A stretch of 64,000 bases of DNA, taken from assembly GCA_028826165.1 (NCBI GenBank), contig JAPDFW010000129.1:1-64000 (forward strand), read 5' to 3'. The notes under the pieces are model-generated. The model saw only the letters and a program-made list of their open reading frames with translations, did not search any database and had not been told where the DNA came from. Of the stretch, positions 1 to 11,865 are shown in pieces. Position 1 is the first letter of the stretch, and every line of letters begins with the position of its first letter. The translations under genes were made by a program, and so were the position numbers. This stretch comes from Anaeramoeba ignava. Taxonomy: Eukaryota > Metamonada > Anaeramoebidae.

Positions 1-1782
1 TGTTTTTGTGAAATGCGTAATTTAATAAATCCATTAAATTTGGATTTGTTTGATTTAATTGAAAATAATCAATTCCAGTTTCAAGTTCTTTAATGATTTT
101 ATTCGTAATTTTAATTCCATTTTTAATTTGATTTGAATAAATCCAATATTCAAGTATTTGAAATGCTTCATTACTTAATTCACTATAATCGTTCACTTGA
201 CTGGAAGTATCATCAGTCACTGCTAAAAACATTCCTCGATATAATTCACTTCTCATTATTAATATTAATTTTGGAAATTTATATTGTTTTTCTTTTCTTT
301 CAATTATAAAATCATTTTCATTTAAATAAATTCTTTTCATTGTTTCTTCAATTGATTCATTTGAATTTATAATTTCTTTAATTTCAGAATATAATTTTGG
401 ATTTATTTTGGAATTATTTGAATAAATCATTTCAAATATTTGATTTGATTCTTGAATTGATTTATTTGAAATAATTTTTTGAAGTTTTTCAATTTCAATT
501 TGATTTTGATCTTTTAATCTATATTTCAATATTAATTTATGAGCTTCAATTATTTCTCCATTTTCTGTTTTAAATGAAAGATTGCAAAATTCTTTTCTTC
601 GAAATAGTTTTATCAAATCTTCTTCAAGATTAGAAAGAAAAGGAGAATAATAAAGGAATGAATTCTCATCTCCACAAGAAATTTGATAATTGGAAATATC
701 AAAAATAAATTTAGGAGGTTCAAGTTCAGCAATTTGGTTGTAATCAAAATACGAATATGTATCTGTTGGTAATCTGGGAAAGTAATGAACACCAAAACCT
801 ATCATCTTTCCATTATAAGTTAAAATCAAAGTATGATATGTTCCAACAGAAAAAACTCGAATTTGATCATTTTCAAATAAAGATGATTTGATTTCAGTAA
901 ATTTTTTACTATCTCGATAACCATACTGTGCATTAAATTGAGAATTTCCACATGAATAAAGTTTTCTTTTTGAATTTTGATTTTCATTTTCATTTTATTT
1001 TCATTTTGATCTTCATTTTCATTTTCATTTTCAATTAACATGATTGAATGATAACATCCACATTGAATATCAATTATTTCTCCTTTTGGAATATCTTCAA
1101 TTTTGGTTAATTGCTTGATTTTCTGTTCGGTTATTGATTCTCCCAATCCAAGTTGGCCATATTTGTTATCACCGCATCCAAATAATTCTTGATTTGAATT
1201 TAAAAGAAAAACATATTTTGAAGAATTTCCTGAAAATATTTTAGAAACATTTTTCATCATTAAAATTGGTTTTTCTGTTTTTTCAAGTGTTTCATAATCA
1301 AAACCAAGTTGGCCATGATCATTTGAACCAATTCCATAAGCATTTCGATTTGAAGTTAATAAGTAAATTGAACTTCTTCCACAAACAATATCTTCAATTT
1401 TTCTATCATTTGTATCTTCAATTAATAATGAAATATTGATAAATTCTTTTGGATTTTTTGAAATAATATCTTTTCCTTTGGCAAATACATTTCCTTCTAT
1501 TGTTAAAATAGCTTCATTTCCAAAACCAACAGTTACTTTTTGAATATTTTCTTCAATTTGAATTTTTTGAGGTTTTTGTTTTTCATTTAAATATTCTATT
1601 GCTTTTCCATTTTCAAAAAGGAAAATTGTTGAATAACTTGAAGAAGAAATTTGTTTAATTTGTTTTTCATTTTCATTTTCATTTTCATTTTCAAAAGTTA
1701 TTCTCATTGGCCGAGTCACTTTTTCAGGTTGGTTTTTTAAAAGATTTGGATGATATTTTCCAACAATCCAAATATTATTCAT
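1..1782 (-). CDS. RCC1-BTB protein, copy 1 (3' end outside the window, one frameshift)
   Basis: RCC1-repeat plus BTB protein, a type usually acting as substrate adaptor for cullin-3 ubiquitin ligases. It starts at the ATG ending at 1782 (MNNIWIVGKYHPN). It then has a short NE repeat, RCC1 blades with the GxGSNDHGQLG and GCGDNKYGQLGLG signatures, and a BTB region (HKLILKYR, then FPKLILIMRSELYRGMF). The frame shifts inside the (ATTTTC)n tract near 990-1005, where one C is missing; both sides align with the other copies, so only one base separates them. The last readable residues reach base 1 and the stop lies beyond the edge. Five copies lie head-to-tail here, about 60 bp apart. The family call is firm; whether the gene is functional is not. 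Confidence 0.8.
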
Positions 1783-1840
1783 TTTTGAAAAGAAAAAAAT
1801 GAAAAATGAAAAAAAATGAAAAAAAATTTTAATTTTAATT

Positions 1841-3686
1841 TTAATTTTGATTTTGATTATTAAATTTTTTAATTAATAAATCAAATAAATTTGGATTTGT
1901 TTGATTTAATTGGAAATAATCAATTCCAATTTCAATTTCATCAATAATTTCTTTCGTAATTTGAATTCCATCTTTAATTTGATTTGAATAAATCCAATAT
2001 TCAAATATTTGAAATGATTTATTGCTTAATTCACTATAATCTGTAACTTTATTTGATTCATCTTCTGTTACAGATAAAAACATTCCTCGATATAATTCAC
2101 TTCTCATTATTAATATTAATTTTGGAAATTTATATTGTTTTTCTTTTCTTTCAATTATAAAATCTTTTTCATTTTCATTTTCATTTAAATAAATTCTTTT
2201 CATTGTTTCTTCAATTTTTTCATTTGAATTTATAATTTCTTTAATTTCAGAATATAATTTTGGATTTATTTTGGAATTATTTGAATAAATCATTTCAAAT
2301 ATTTGATTTGATTCTTTAATTGATTTTTTTGAAATAATTTCTTGAAGTTTTTCAATTTCAATTTGATTTTGATTTAATCTATATTTCAATATTAATTTAT
2401 GAGCTTCAATTATTTCTCCATTTTCTGTTTTAAATGAAATATCACAAAATTCTTTTCTTTCAAATAGTTTTATCAAATCTTCTTCAAGATTGGAAAAAGA
2501 AGGAGGAGAATAATAAATAAATGATTTATGAAAAGCACCACAAAGAACATGATAATTGGAAATATCTTCATTAAATCTTAATTTAGGAAATTCAATTTGA
2601 ATTGGAATTAATTGATTTTTTGTATCTCCAGTTCCTAATTCACCATAATCATTTAATCCAAATCCAATTAATTTTGAATTGGAAGTTAAAATCAAAGTAT
2701 GTTTATATGCAACAGAAATTTCAAGAATATTATCATCATCATTTTCAAATAAAGTTGATTTGATTTCAGTAAATTCATAAGTATTTTCATCTTTTCCAAG
2801 TCCATTATATCTCAAATCTCCACATGAATAAAGTTTTCTTTTTGGATTTTCATTTTGATTTTCATTTTCAATCAATATTATTGAATGATAATTTCCACAT
2901 TGAATATCAATTATTTTTACCTTTTGGAATATTTTGGATTTTGGTTAATTTTTCAATTTTTTGTTCTTTTCTTGATTCTCCTAATCCAACTATACCTGAA
3001 AAATTTGCACCACATCCAAATAATTCTTGATTTGAATTTAAAAGAAAAACATGAGTTGAACAATTTCCTGAAAATATTTTAGAAACATTTTTCATCATTA
3101 AAATTGGTTTTTCTGTTTTTTCAAGTGTTTTATAATCAAAACCAAGTTGACCATATCCATTTGAACCAATTCCATAAGCATTTTGATTTGAAGTTAATAA
3201 ATAAGTTGCATCCCATCCAGAAACAATATCTTCAATTATTCTATCATTTGTATCTTCAATTAATGATGAAATATTGATAAATTGATTTGGATTATCTGGA
3301 TTAATATTTCCTCCTTTGGCAAATACATTTCCTTCTTTTGTTAAAATAGCTACATTATCATCACCAACAGTTACTTTTTGAATATTTTCTTCAATTTGGA
3401 TTTTTTCAGATTTTTGTTTTGAATCATTTTCATTTAAATATTCTATTGCTTTTCCATTGTCAAAAAGGAAAATTGTTGAAACATTTGAAGAAGAAATTTG
3501 TTTAATTTGTTTTTCATTTTCATTTTCATTTTCATTTTCATTTTCATTTTCATTTTCATTTTCATTTTCATTTTCATTTTCATTTTCAAATTTAAATTTA
3601 AATTGAATTGGTTTTGTTATTTCATCTGGTTTATTTTTGATAAGTTTTGGATATTCATTTTGACCAAAAAATAAACAATCATTCAT
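1841..3686 (-). CDS. RCC1-BTB protein, copy 2 (one frameshift)
   Basis: Second tandem copy, starting MNDCLFFGQNEYP at 3686. A long NE repeat (GAAAAT hexamers, about 3511-3590) precedes the RCC1 blades. The BTB region occupies the C-terminal third: a first BTB-like element (CDISFKTENGEIIEAHKLIL) and a second (FPKLILIMRSELYRGMF). The frame breaks at the T-run near 2914-2918, which has five Ts where copies 3-5 have four. Removing one T leaves 1845 bases, an exact reading frame for 614 residues. The protein is otherwise unbroken and closely similar to its neighbours, so this is either a very young pseudogene or a homopolymer error in the assembly. Confidence 0.8.
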
Positions 3687-3726
3687 TTTTTGAAAAGAAA
3701 AAAAATGAAAAAAATGAAAAAATGAA

Positions 3727-3888
3727 TTTTAATTTTGATTTTGATTTTAATTTTAATTTTAATTTTAATTTTAATTTTAATTTTAATTTTAATTTTAATT
3801 TTAATTTTGATTTTAATTTTAATTTTAATTTTGATTTTAATTTTAATTTTAATTTTAATTTTAATTTTGATTTTGATTTTTAAATTTG
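3727..3888. repeat. TTTTAA hexamer tract at the 3' end of copy 3
   Basis: Imperfect (ATTTTA)n with a few GATTTT units, running from the spacer downstream of copy 3 into its last codons (NQNQN). The same hexamer changes from CAAAAT (coding, NQ) to TAAAAT (noncoding, contains TAA) around the stop codon. Confidence 0.85.
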
Positions 3889-5674
3889 TTAATTAATAAA
3901 TCAAATAAATTTGGATTTGTTTGATTTAATTGAAAATAATCAATTCCTCTTTCAAGTTCTTTGATGATTTCTTTCGTAATTTGAATTCCATTTTTAATTT
4001 GATTTGAATAAATCCAATATTCAAATATTTGAAATGATTTATTACTTAATTCACTATAATCTGTAACTTTATTTGAAGTATCATTTGTTACAGATAAAAA
4101 CATTCCTCGATATAATTCACTTCTCATTATTAATATTAATTTAGGAAATTTATATTGTTTTTCTTTTCTTTCAATAATAAAATCTTTTTCATTTTCATTT
4201 TCATTTAAATAAATTCTTTTAATTGTTTCTTCAATTTTTTCATTTGAATTTATAATTTCTTTAATTTCAGAATATAATTTTGGATTTATTTTGGAATTAT
4301 TTGAATAAATCATTTCAAATATTTGATTAGATTCTTTAATTGATTTATTTGAAATAATTTCTTGGAGTTTTTCAATTTCATTTTGATTTTGATTTAATCT
4401 ATATTTCAATATTAATTTATGAGCTTTGATTATTTCTCCATTTTCTGTTTTAAATGAAATATCACAAAATTCTTTTCTTTTAAATAATTTTATCAAATCT
4501 TCTTCAAGATTGGAAAAAGAAGAAAGAAAAGGAGAATAATAAAGAAATGATTTATGAAAAGCACCACAAAGAACATGATAATTGGAAATATCTTCATTAA
4601 ATCTTAATTTAGGAAGTTCAATTTGAATTGGAATTAATTGATCTTCTGTATTTCCATTTCCTAATTCACCCCAGTTATTTAATCCAAATGAAATTAATTT
4701 TGAATTGGAAGTTAAAATCAAAGTATGCTTATATGCAACAGAAATTTCAAGAATGTTATCATCATTTTCAAATAAAGATGATTTAATTTCAGTAAATTCA
4801 TAAGTATATTCATTTTTGCCAAGTCCATTATATTCGGACTCTCCACATGAATAAAGTTTTCTTTTTGGATTTTCATTTTGATTTTCATTTTCAATCAACA
4901 TTATTGAATGATAATTTCCACATTGAATATCAATTATTTTACCTTTTGGAATATTTTGGATTTTGGTTAATTTTTTGATTTTTGTTTCTTTTTTTCTTGA
5001 TTCTCCTAATCCAAGTCTACCTGAAAAATTTGCACCACATCCAAATAATTCTTGATTTGAATTCAAAAGAAAAACATAAGTTGAACAATTTCCTGAAAAT
5101 ATTTTAGAAACATTTTTCATCATTAAAATTGGTTTTTCTGTTTTTTCAAGTGTTTTATAATCAAAACCAAGTTGACTATCATAATTAGAACCAATTCCAT
5201 AAGCATTTTGATTTGAAGTTAATAAATAAGTTGCATCCCATCCAGAAACAATATCTTGAATTATTCTATCATTTTATCTTCAATTAATGATGAAATATTG
5301 ATAAATTCTTTTGGATTATCTGGATTAATATTTCCTCCTTTTGCAAATACATTTCCTTCTATTGTTAAAATAGCTACATTATCATCACCAACAGTTACTT
5401 TTTGAATATTTTCTTCAATTTGGATTTTTGAAGGATTTTGTTTTGAATCATTTTCATTTAAATATTCTATTGCTTTTCCATTTTCAAAAAGGAAAATTGT
5501 TGAAACATTTGAAGATGAAATTTGTTTAATTTGTTTTTCATTTTCATTTTCATTTTCATTTTCATTTTCATTTTCATTTTCAAATTTAAATTGAATTGGT
5601 TTTGTTATTTTATCTGGTTTATTTTTGATAAGAATTGGATATTCATTTTGACCAAAAAATAAAATTTCATTCAT
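3861..5674 (-). CDS. RCC1-BTB protein, copy 3 (one frameshift)
   Basis: Third tandem copy, starting MNEILFFGQNEYP at 5674 and ending in NKFKNQNQN at 3861. It has RCC1 blades (GCGANFSGRLGLGE, FGLNNWGELGNGN) followed by the two-part BTB region. One base is missing at about 5270-5275: TCATTTTATC here against TCATTTGTATC in copies 2 and 5. This truncates the N-terminal frame after SSLIED. Restoring one base gives 1815 bases, 604 residues, with no other interruption. Intactness is uncertain for the same reason as copy 2. Confidence 0.8.
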
Positions 5675-5745
5675 TTTTGAAAAGAAAAAAAATAAAAAAA
5701 TGAAAAATGAAAAAATAAATTTTAATTTAAATTTTAATTTTAATT

Positions 5746-5836
5746 TTAATTATTAAATTTGTTAATTAATAAATCAATAAATTTGGATTTGTTTGATTTA
5801 ATTGAAAATAATTAATTCCTGTTTGAATTTCATCAA
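5746..5836 (-). pseudogene. Relic of an RCC1-BTB C-terminus
   Basis: Between copies 3 and 4 lies a roughly 90-bp stretch whose minus strand reads DEIQTGINYFQLNQTNPNL and then loses frame by one base. It matches only the last 25-30 residues of the BTB genes and is closest to copy 5 (DEIQTGIDYFQLNQ). It looks like a leftover of unequal crossing-over or a partial duplication. Confidence 0.75.
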
Positions 5837-5845
5837 AAAATTAAT

Positions 5846-7657
5846 TTAACAAATTAAACATTTCCTTTTTTGATTTTGATTTTGATTTTGATTTTTAAAT
5901 TTCTTAATTAATAAATCAAATAAATTTGGATTTGTTTGATTTAATTGAAAATAATCAATTCCAATTTTAATTTCATCAATAATTTCTTGTGTAATTTGAA
6001 TTTCATCTTTAATTTGATTTGAATAAATCCAATATTCAAATATTTGAAATGATTTATTACTTAATTCACTATAATCTGTAACTTTATTTGATTTATCTTC
6101 AGTTACAGATAAAAACATTCCTCGATATAATTCACTTCTCATTATTAATATTAATTTTGGAAATTTATATTGTTTTTCTTTTCTTTCAATAATAAAATCT
6201 TTTTCATTTTCATTTAAATAAATTCTTTTCATTGTTTCTTCAATTGATTCATTTAAATTTATAATTTCTTTAATTTCAGAATATAATTTTGGATTTATTA
6301 TTCTGTTTGAATAAATCATTTCAAATATTTGATTTGATTCTTTAATTGATTTTTTTGAAATAATTTCTTGAAGTTTTTCAATTTCAATTTCAATTTGATT
6401 TAATCTATATTTCAATATTAATTTATGAGCTTCAATTATTTCTCCATTTTCTGTTTTAAATGAAATATCACAAAATTCTTTTCTTTCAAATAGTCTTATC
6501 AAATCTTCTTCAAGATTAGAAAAAGAAGGAGGAGAATAATAAATAAATGATTTATGAAAAGCACCACAAAGAACATGATAATTGGAAATATCTTCATTAA
6601 ATCTTAATTTAGGAAGTTCAATTTGAATTGGAATTAATTGATCTTCTGTATTTCCAGTTCCTAATTCACCATAATCATTATCTCCAAATGAAATTATTTT
6701 CCCTTTTTGAAGTTAAAATCAAATTATGTTTATATGCAACAGAAATTTCAAGAATATCATCATTATTTTCAAATAAAAATGATTTGATTTCAGTAAATTC
6801 ATAATTATTTTCATTTTTGCCAAATCCATTCCAATGATAATCTCCACATGAATAAAGTTTTCTTTTTGGATTTTCATTTTCATTTTCATTTTCAATCAAC
6901 ATTATTGAATGGACATATCCACATTGAATATCAATTATTTTACCTTTTGGAATATTTTGGATTTTGGTTAATTTTTCGATTGTTGTTTCTTCTTTTCTTG
7001 ATTCTCCTAATCCAAGTTGACTATAATAATTATATCCGCATCCAAATAATTCTTGATTTGAATTTAAAAGAAAAACATGATAAGAAGAATTTCCTGAAAA
7101 TATTTTAGAAACATTTTTCATCATTAAAATTGGCTTTTCTGTTTTTTGAAGTGTTTCATAATCAAAACCAAGTTGACAATAATGATTTGAACCAATTCCA
7201 TAAACATTTTGATTTGAAGTTAATAAGTAAATTGAACTGTATCCAGAAACAATATCTTCAATTATTTTATCATTTTTATCTTCAATTAATGATGAAATAT
7301 TGATAAATTCTTTTGGATTATCTGGATTAATATCTTCTCCTTTTGCAAATACATTTCCTTCTATTGTTAAAATAGCTACATTATCATAACCAACAGTTAC
7401 TTTTTGAATATTTTCTTCAATTTGGATTTTTGAAGGATTTTGATTTGAATCATTTTCATTTAAATATTCTATTGCTTTTCCATTTTCAAAAAGGAAAATT
7501 GTTGAAACATTTGAAGAAGAAATTTGTTTAATTTGTTTTTCATTTTCATTTTCATTTTCATTTTCAAATTTAAATTGAATTGGTTTTGTTATTCTTTTTG
7601 GTTTATTTTTGATAAATATTGGTTTATTTGAACCAAATTTAAAATTTTGATTTTAAT
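5846..7657 (-). pseudogene. RCC1-BTB copy 4 (start codon lost, one frameshift)
   Basis: Fourth tandem copy. The RCC1 part is open from about 7640 down to 6678 and the BTB part from about 6690 to 5846. The frames are separated by one extra T near 6697-6703 (five Ts against four in copy 5). Unlike the others, the expected start ATG is ATT (about 7655-7657), the first codons are scrambled, and an in-frame TAA precedes the first recognisable residues (FGSNKPIFIKNKP). The C-terminus has an unusual tail ending KRKCLIC. Loss of the start by substitution is not a homopolymer artefact, so this copy is more likely a real pseudogene. Confidence 0.75.
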
Positions 7658-7721
7658 TTTTGAAAAATTTGAATTTTGATTTTAATTTTAAAAAATGAAA
7701 AATGAAAAATGAATTTTGATT

Positions 7722-9529
7722 TTAATTTTGAATTTTTTTAATTTTGATTTTGATTATTAAATTTTTAATTAATAAATCAAATAAATTTGGATTTGTTTGA
7801 TTTAATTGAAAATAATCAATTCCTGTTTGAATTTCATCAATTATTTCTTGTGTAATTTGAATTTCATCTTTAATTTGATTTGAATAAATCCAATATTCAA
7901 ATATTTGAAATGATTTATTACTTAATTCACTATAATCTGTAACTTTATTAGAAGTATCATTTGTTACAGATAAAAACATTCCTCGATATAATTCACTTCT
8001 CATTATTAATATTAATTTTGGAAATTTATATTGTTTTTCTTCTCTTTCAATTATAAAATCTTTTTCATTTTCATTTTCATTTTCATTTAAATAAATTCTT
8101 TTCATTGTTTCTTCAATTTTTTCATTTGAATTTATAATTTCTTTAATTTCAGAATATAATTTTGGATTTATATTAGAATTGTTTGAATAAATCATTTCAA
8201 ATATTTGATTGGATTCTTTAATTGATTTTTTGAAATAATTTCTTGAAGTTTTTCAATTTGATTTTCATAATCTTTTAATCTATATTTCAATATTAATTTA
8301 TGAGCTTCAATTATTTCTCCATTTTCTGTTTTAAATGAAATATCACAAAATTCTTTTCTTTCAAATAGTTTTATCAAATCTTCTTCAAGATTGGAAAAAG
8401 AAGGAGAAGAATAATAAATAAATGATTTATGAAAAGCACCACAAAGAACATGATAATTAGAAATATTTTCATTAAATCTTAATTTAGGAAGTTCAATTTG
8501 AATTGGAATTAATTGATCTTCTGTATTTCCAGTTCCTAATTCACCATAATCATTTAATCCAAATCCAATTATTTTCCCTTTTGAAGTTAAAATCAAAGTA
8601 TGCTTATATGCAACAGAAATTTCAAGAATATTATCATCATTTTCAAATAAAGATGATTTGATTTCAGTAAATTCATAAGTATTTTCATTTTTGCCAAATC
8701 CATTCCAATGATAATCTCCACATGAATAAAGTTTTCTTTTTGGATTTTCATTTTCATTTTCATTTTCATTTTCAATCAACATTATTGAATGATAATTTCC
8801 ACATTGAATATCAATTATTTTACCTTTTGGAATATTTTGGATTTTGGTTAATTTTTGGATTGCTTCTTCTTTTTTTGATTCTCCTAATCCAAGTATACCT
8901 GAAAAATTTGCACCACATCCAAATAATTCTTGATTTAAATTTAAAAGAAAAACACAAGTTGAACAATTTCCTGAAAATATTTTAGAAACATTTTTCATCA
9001 TTAAAATTGGTTTTTGTGTTTTTTCAAGTGTTTCAGAACCAAGTTGACCATGATAATTAGCACCAATTCCATAAACATTTTGATTTGAAGTTAATAAATA
9101 AGTTGCATCCCATCCAGAAACAATATCTTGAATTATTCTATCATTTGTATCTTCAATTAATGATGAAATATTGATAAATTTTTTTGGATTATCTTGATTA
9201 ATATCTTTTCCTTTGGCAAATACATTTCCTTTTATTGTTAAAATAGCTACATTTTCATCGCCAATAGTTACTTTTTGAATATTTTCTTCAATTTGGATTT
9301 TTTCAGGTTTTTGTTTTGAATCATTTTCATTTAAATATTCTATTGCTTTTCCATTTTTGAAAAGGAAAATTGTTGAAACATTTGAAGATGAAATTTGTTT
9401 AATTTGTTTTTCATTTTCATTTTCATTTTCATTTTCAAATTTAAATTGGATTGGTTTTGTTATTTTATCTGGTTTATTTTTGATAAATATTGGATATTTA
9501 TTCCAACCAAAAAATAAAACTTCATTCAT
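7722..9529 (-). CDS. RCC1-BTB protein, copy 5 (one frameshift)
   Basis: Fifth and last minus-strand copy, starting MNEVLFFGWNKYP at 9529. Most of the protein, including all RCC1 blades and the first BTB element, is open down to 8192. One T is missing in the run near 8225-8231 (six instead of seven), after which the second BTB part continues in another frame to 7722. Adding one base gives an exact 602-residue frame. It shares a 70-bp divergent intergenic region with copy 6. Confidence 0.8.
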
Positions 9530-9599
9530 TTTTGAAAAGAAAAAAATGAAAAATGAAAATCCAAAATAAATTTGTTTTTCATTTTTTTCATTTTTAAAA
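9530..9599. promoter_or_regulatory. 70-bp divergent promoter between RCC1-BTB copies 5 and 6
   Basis: Only 70 bases separate the two divergent start codons. Read toward each gene, both halves contain TCATTTTT elements within about 35 bases of the ATG, followed by CTTTTCAAAA or TTTAAAA. The same leader stands before the other RCC1-BTB copies. That it is the core promoter is an inference. Confidence 0.45.
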
Positions 9600-11581
9600 A
9601 TGAATGATTGTTTATTTTGTGGTCAAAACGAAAAACCCATTTTCTTTCAAGAGAAATCTATTATGATAAAAAAGTTAATGAAATTTCCTTTTGAAAATGA
9701 AAATGAAAAACAAATTAAACAAATTTCAACAGGTTCTTCAACAATTTTCCTTTTTGAAAATGGAAAAGCAATAGAATATTTATATGAAAACTCATTTCAA
9801 AAACCTCATAAAATTCAAATTGAAAATATTCAAAAAGTAACTGTTAGTTATAAAAATGAGGCTATTTTAACAAAAGAAGGAAATGTATTTGCCAAAGGAA
9901 AAGATATTAATACAGATATTTACAAAAAGCCAAAAAAGCCAAAAAAGTCTAAAAAGTCTAAAAAGTCTAAAAATCCAAAAAATTCAAATCAATTTATCAA
10001 TATTTCATCATTAATTGAAAATAAAAATGATAGAATAATTGAAGATATTGTTTCTGGATCTCGTTCAATTTACTTATTAACTTCAAATCAAATGCTTATG
10101 GAATTGGTTCAAATCAATATGAACAACTTGGTTTCGATTCTAAAACACTTCCAAAAACAAAAAAACCAATTTTAATGATGAAAAATGTTTCTAAAATATT
10201 TTCAGGAAATTCTTCAAAAAATGTTTTTCTTTTAAATTCAAATCAAGAATTATTTGGATGCGGATATAATAGTTCTGGTCAACTTGGATTAGGAGAATCA
10301 ACAAGAGAAGAAACAAAAATCAATAAATTAACCAAAATCCAAAATATTCCAAAAGGTAAAATAATTGATATTCAATGTGGAAGTGCTTATTCAATAATGT
10401 TGACTGAAAATGAAAATCAAAATCAAAATCCAAAAAGAAAACTTTATTCATGTGGATATTATTCAAATAATGGACTTGGCAAAAATGAAAATACTTATGA
10501 ATTTACTGAAATCAAATCATCTTTATTTGATAATGATTATATTCTTGATATTTCTGTTGGAATTTTTGAGACTTTGATTTTAACAATAAAAGGGAAATTA
10601 ATTGCATTTGGGCAAAATTATTTTGGTCAATTAGGAACTGGAGATACAAAAAATCAAAAAATTCCAATTCAAATTGAACTTCCTAAATTAAGATTTAATG
10701 AAGATATTTCCAATTATCATATTTCTTGTGGAAATCAAAGAACATTTCTTTATTATTCTCCTCCTTCTTTTTCTAATCTTGAAGAAGATTTGATAAAATT
10801 ATTTGAAAGAAAAGAATTTTGTGATATTTCATTTAAAACAGAAAATGGAGAAATAATTGAAGCTCATAAATTAATATTGGAATATAGATTAAATCAAAAT
10901 CAAAATCAAAATCAAAATCAAAATCAAATTGAAAAACTTCAAGAAATTATTTCAAAAAAATCAATTAAAGAATCAAATCAAATATTTGAAATGATTTATT
11001 CAAACAGAATAATAAATTCAAAATTATATTATGAAATTAAAGAAATTATAAATTTAAATGAAAAAATTGAAGAAACAATTAAAAGAATTTATTTAAATGA
11101 AAATGAAAATGAAAATGAAAAAGATTTTATAATTGAAAGAAAAGAAAAACAATATAAATTTCCAAAATTAATATTAATAATGAGAAGTGAATTATATCGA
11201 GGAATGTTTTTATCTGTAACAAATGATACTTCAAATAAAGTTACAGATTATAGTGAATTAAGTGATAAATCATTTCAAATATTTGAATATTGGATTTATT
11301 CAAATCAAATTAAAAATGGAATTCAAATTACAAAAGAAATTATTGATGAAATTAAAACTGGAATTGATTATTTTCAATTAAATCAAACAAATCCAAATTT
11401 ATTTGATTTATTAATTAAAAAATTTAAAAACCAAAACCAAAACCAAAACCAAAATCAAAACCAAAATCAAAATCAAAATCCAAAATCAAAACCAAAACCA
11501 AAACCCAAAAGAAAATCAAAATTCAAAAAGAAAAAAATAAAACCAAAAAAAAATCAAAACAGAAATTCAAATCAAAATTAA
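9600..11581 (+). CDS. RCC1-BTB protein, copy 6 (one frameshift)
   Basis: First plus-strand copy. It starts MNDCLFCGQNEKP at 9600 and carries an insertion of Lys-Pro/Lys-Ser repeats at about residues 110-127 that other copies lack. The frame shifts at 10089-10093, where TCAAATGC replaces TCAAAATGC (one A missing in the conserved SNQNAYGIGSN segment). The second frame runs to 11581 through the RCC1 repeats, both BTB elements and a long NQ/KPKP basic tail. With one base restored it is 660 residues. It is more divergent from copies 1-5 than they are from each other, for example in its RCC1 blades 3-5. Confidence 0.8.
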
Positions 11582-11865
11582 AATTCAAAATCAAAATTGA
11601 AAATTAAAATTAAAATTTAAAATCAAAATTAAAATTAAAATTAAATTCAAAATAAAATTCAAATCAAAATTAAAATTCAAAATCAAAATCAAAATCAAAA
11701 CAGAAATTCAAATCAAAATTAAAATTCAAAATCAAAATTGAAAATTAAAATTAAAATTTAAAATCAAAATTAAAATTAAAATTAAAATTAAATTCAAAAT
11801 CAAAATTAAAATTAAATTCAAAATAAAATTCAAAATTCATTTTTCATTTTTTTTCTTTTTCAAAA
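11554..11865 (+). repeat. Tandem duplication (period about 141 bp) between copies 6 and 7
   Basis: The segment beginning AACAGAAATTCAAATC at about 11558 recurs almost unchanged at about 11699, each copy running through AATTGAAAATT and TTTAAAATC. The first copy includes the last codons of copy 6, so the duplication started in its 3' end. The rest of the spacer is AAATTA/AAATTC low-complexity DNA ending in the TCATTTTT leader of copy 7. Confidence 0.8.
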
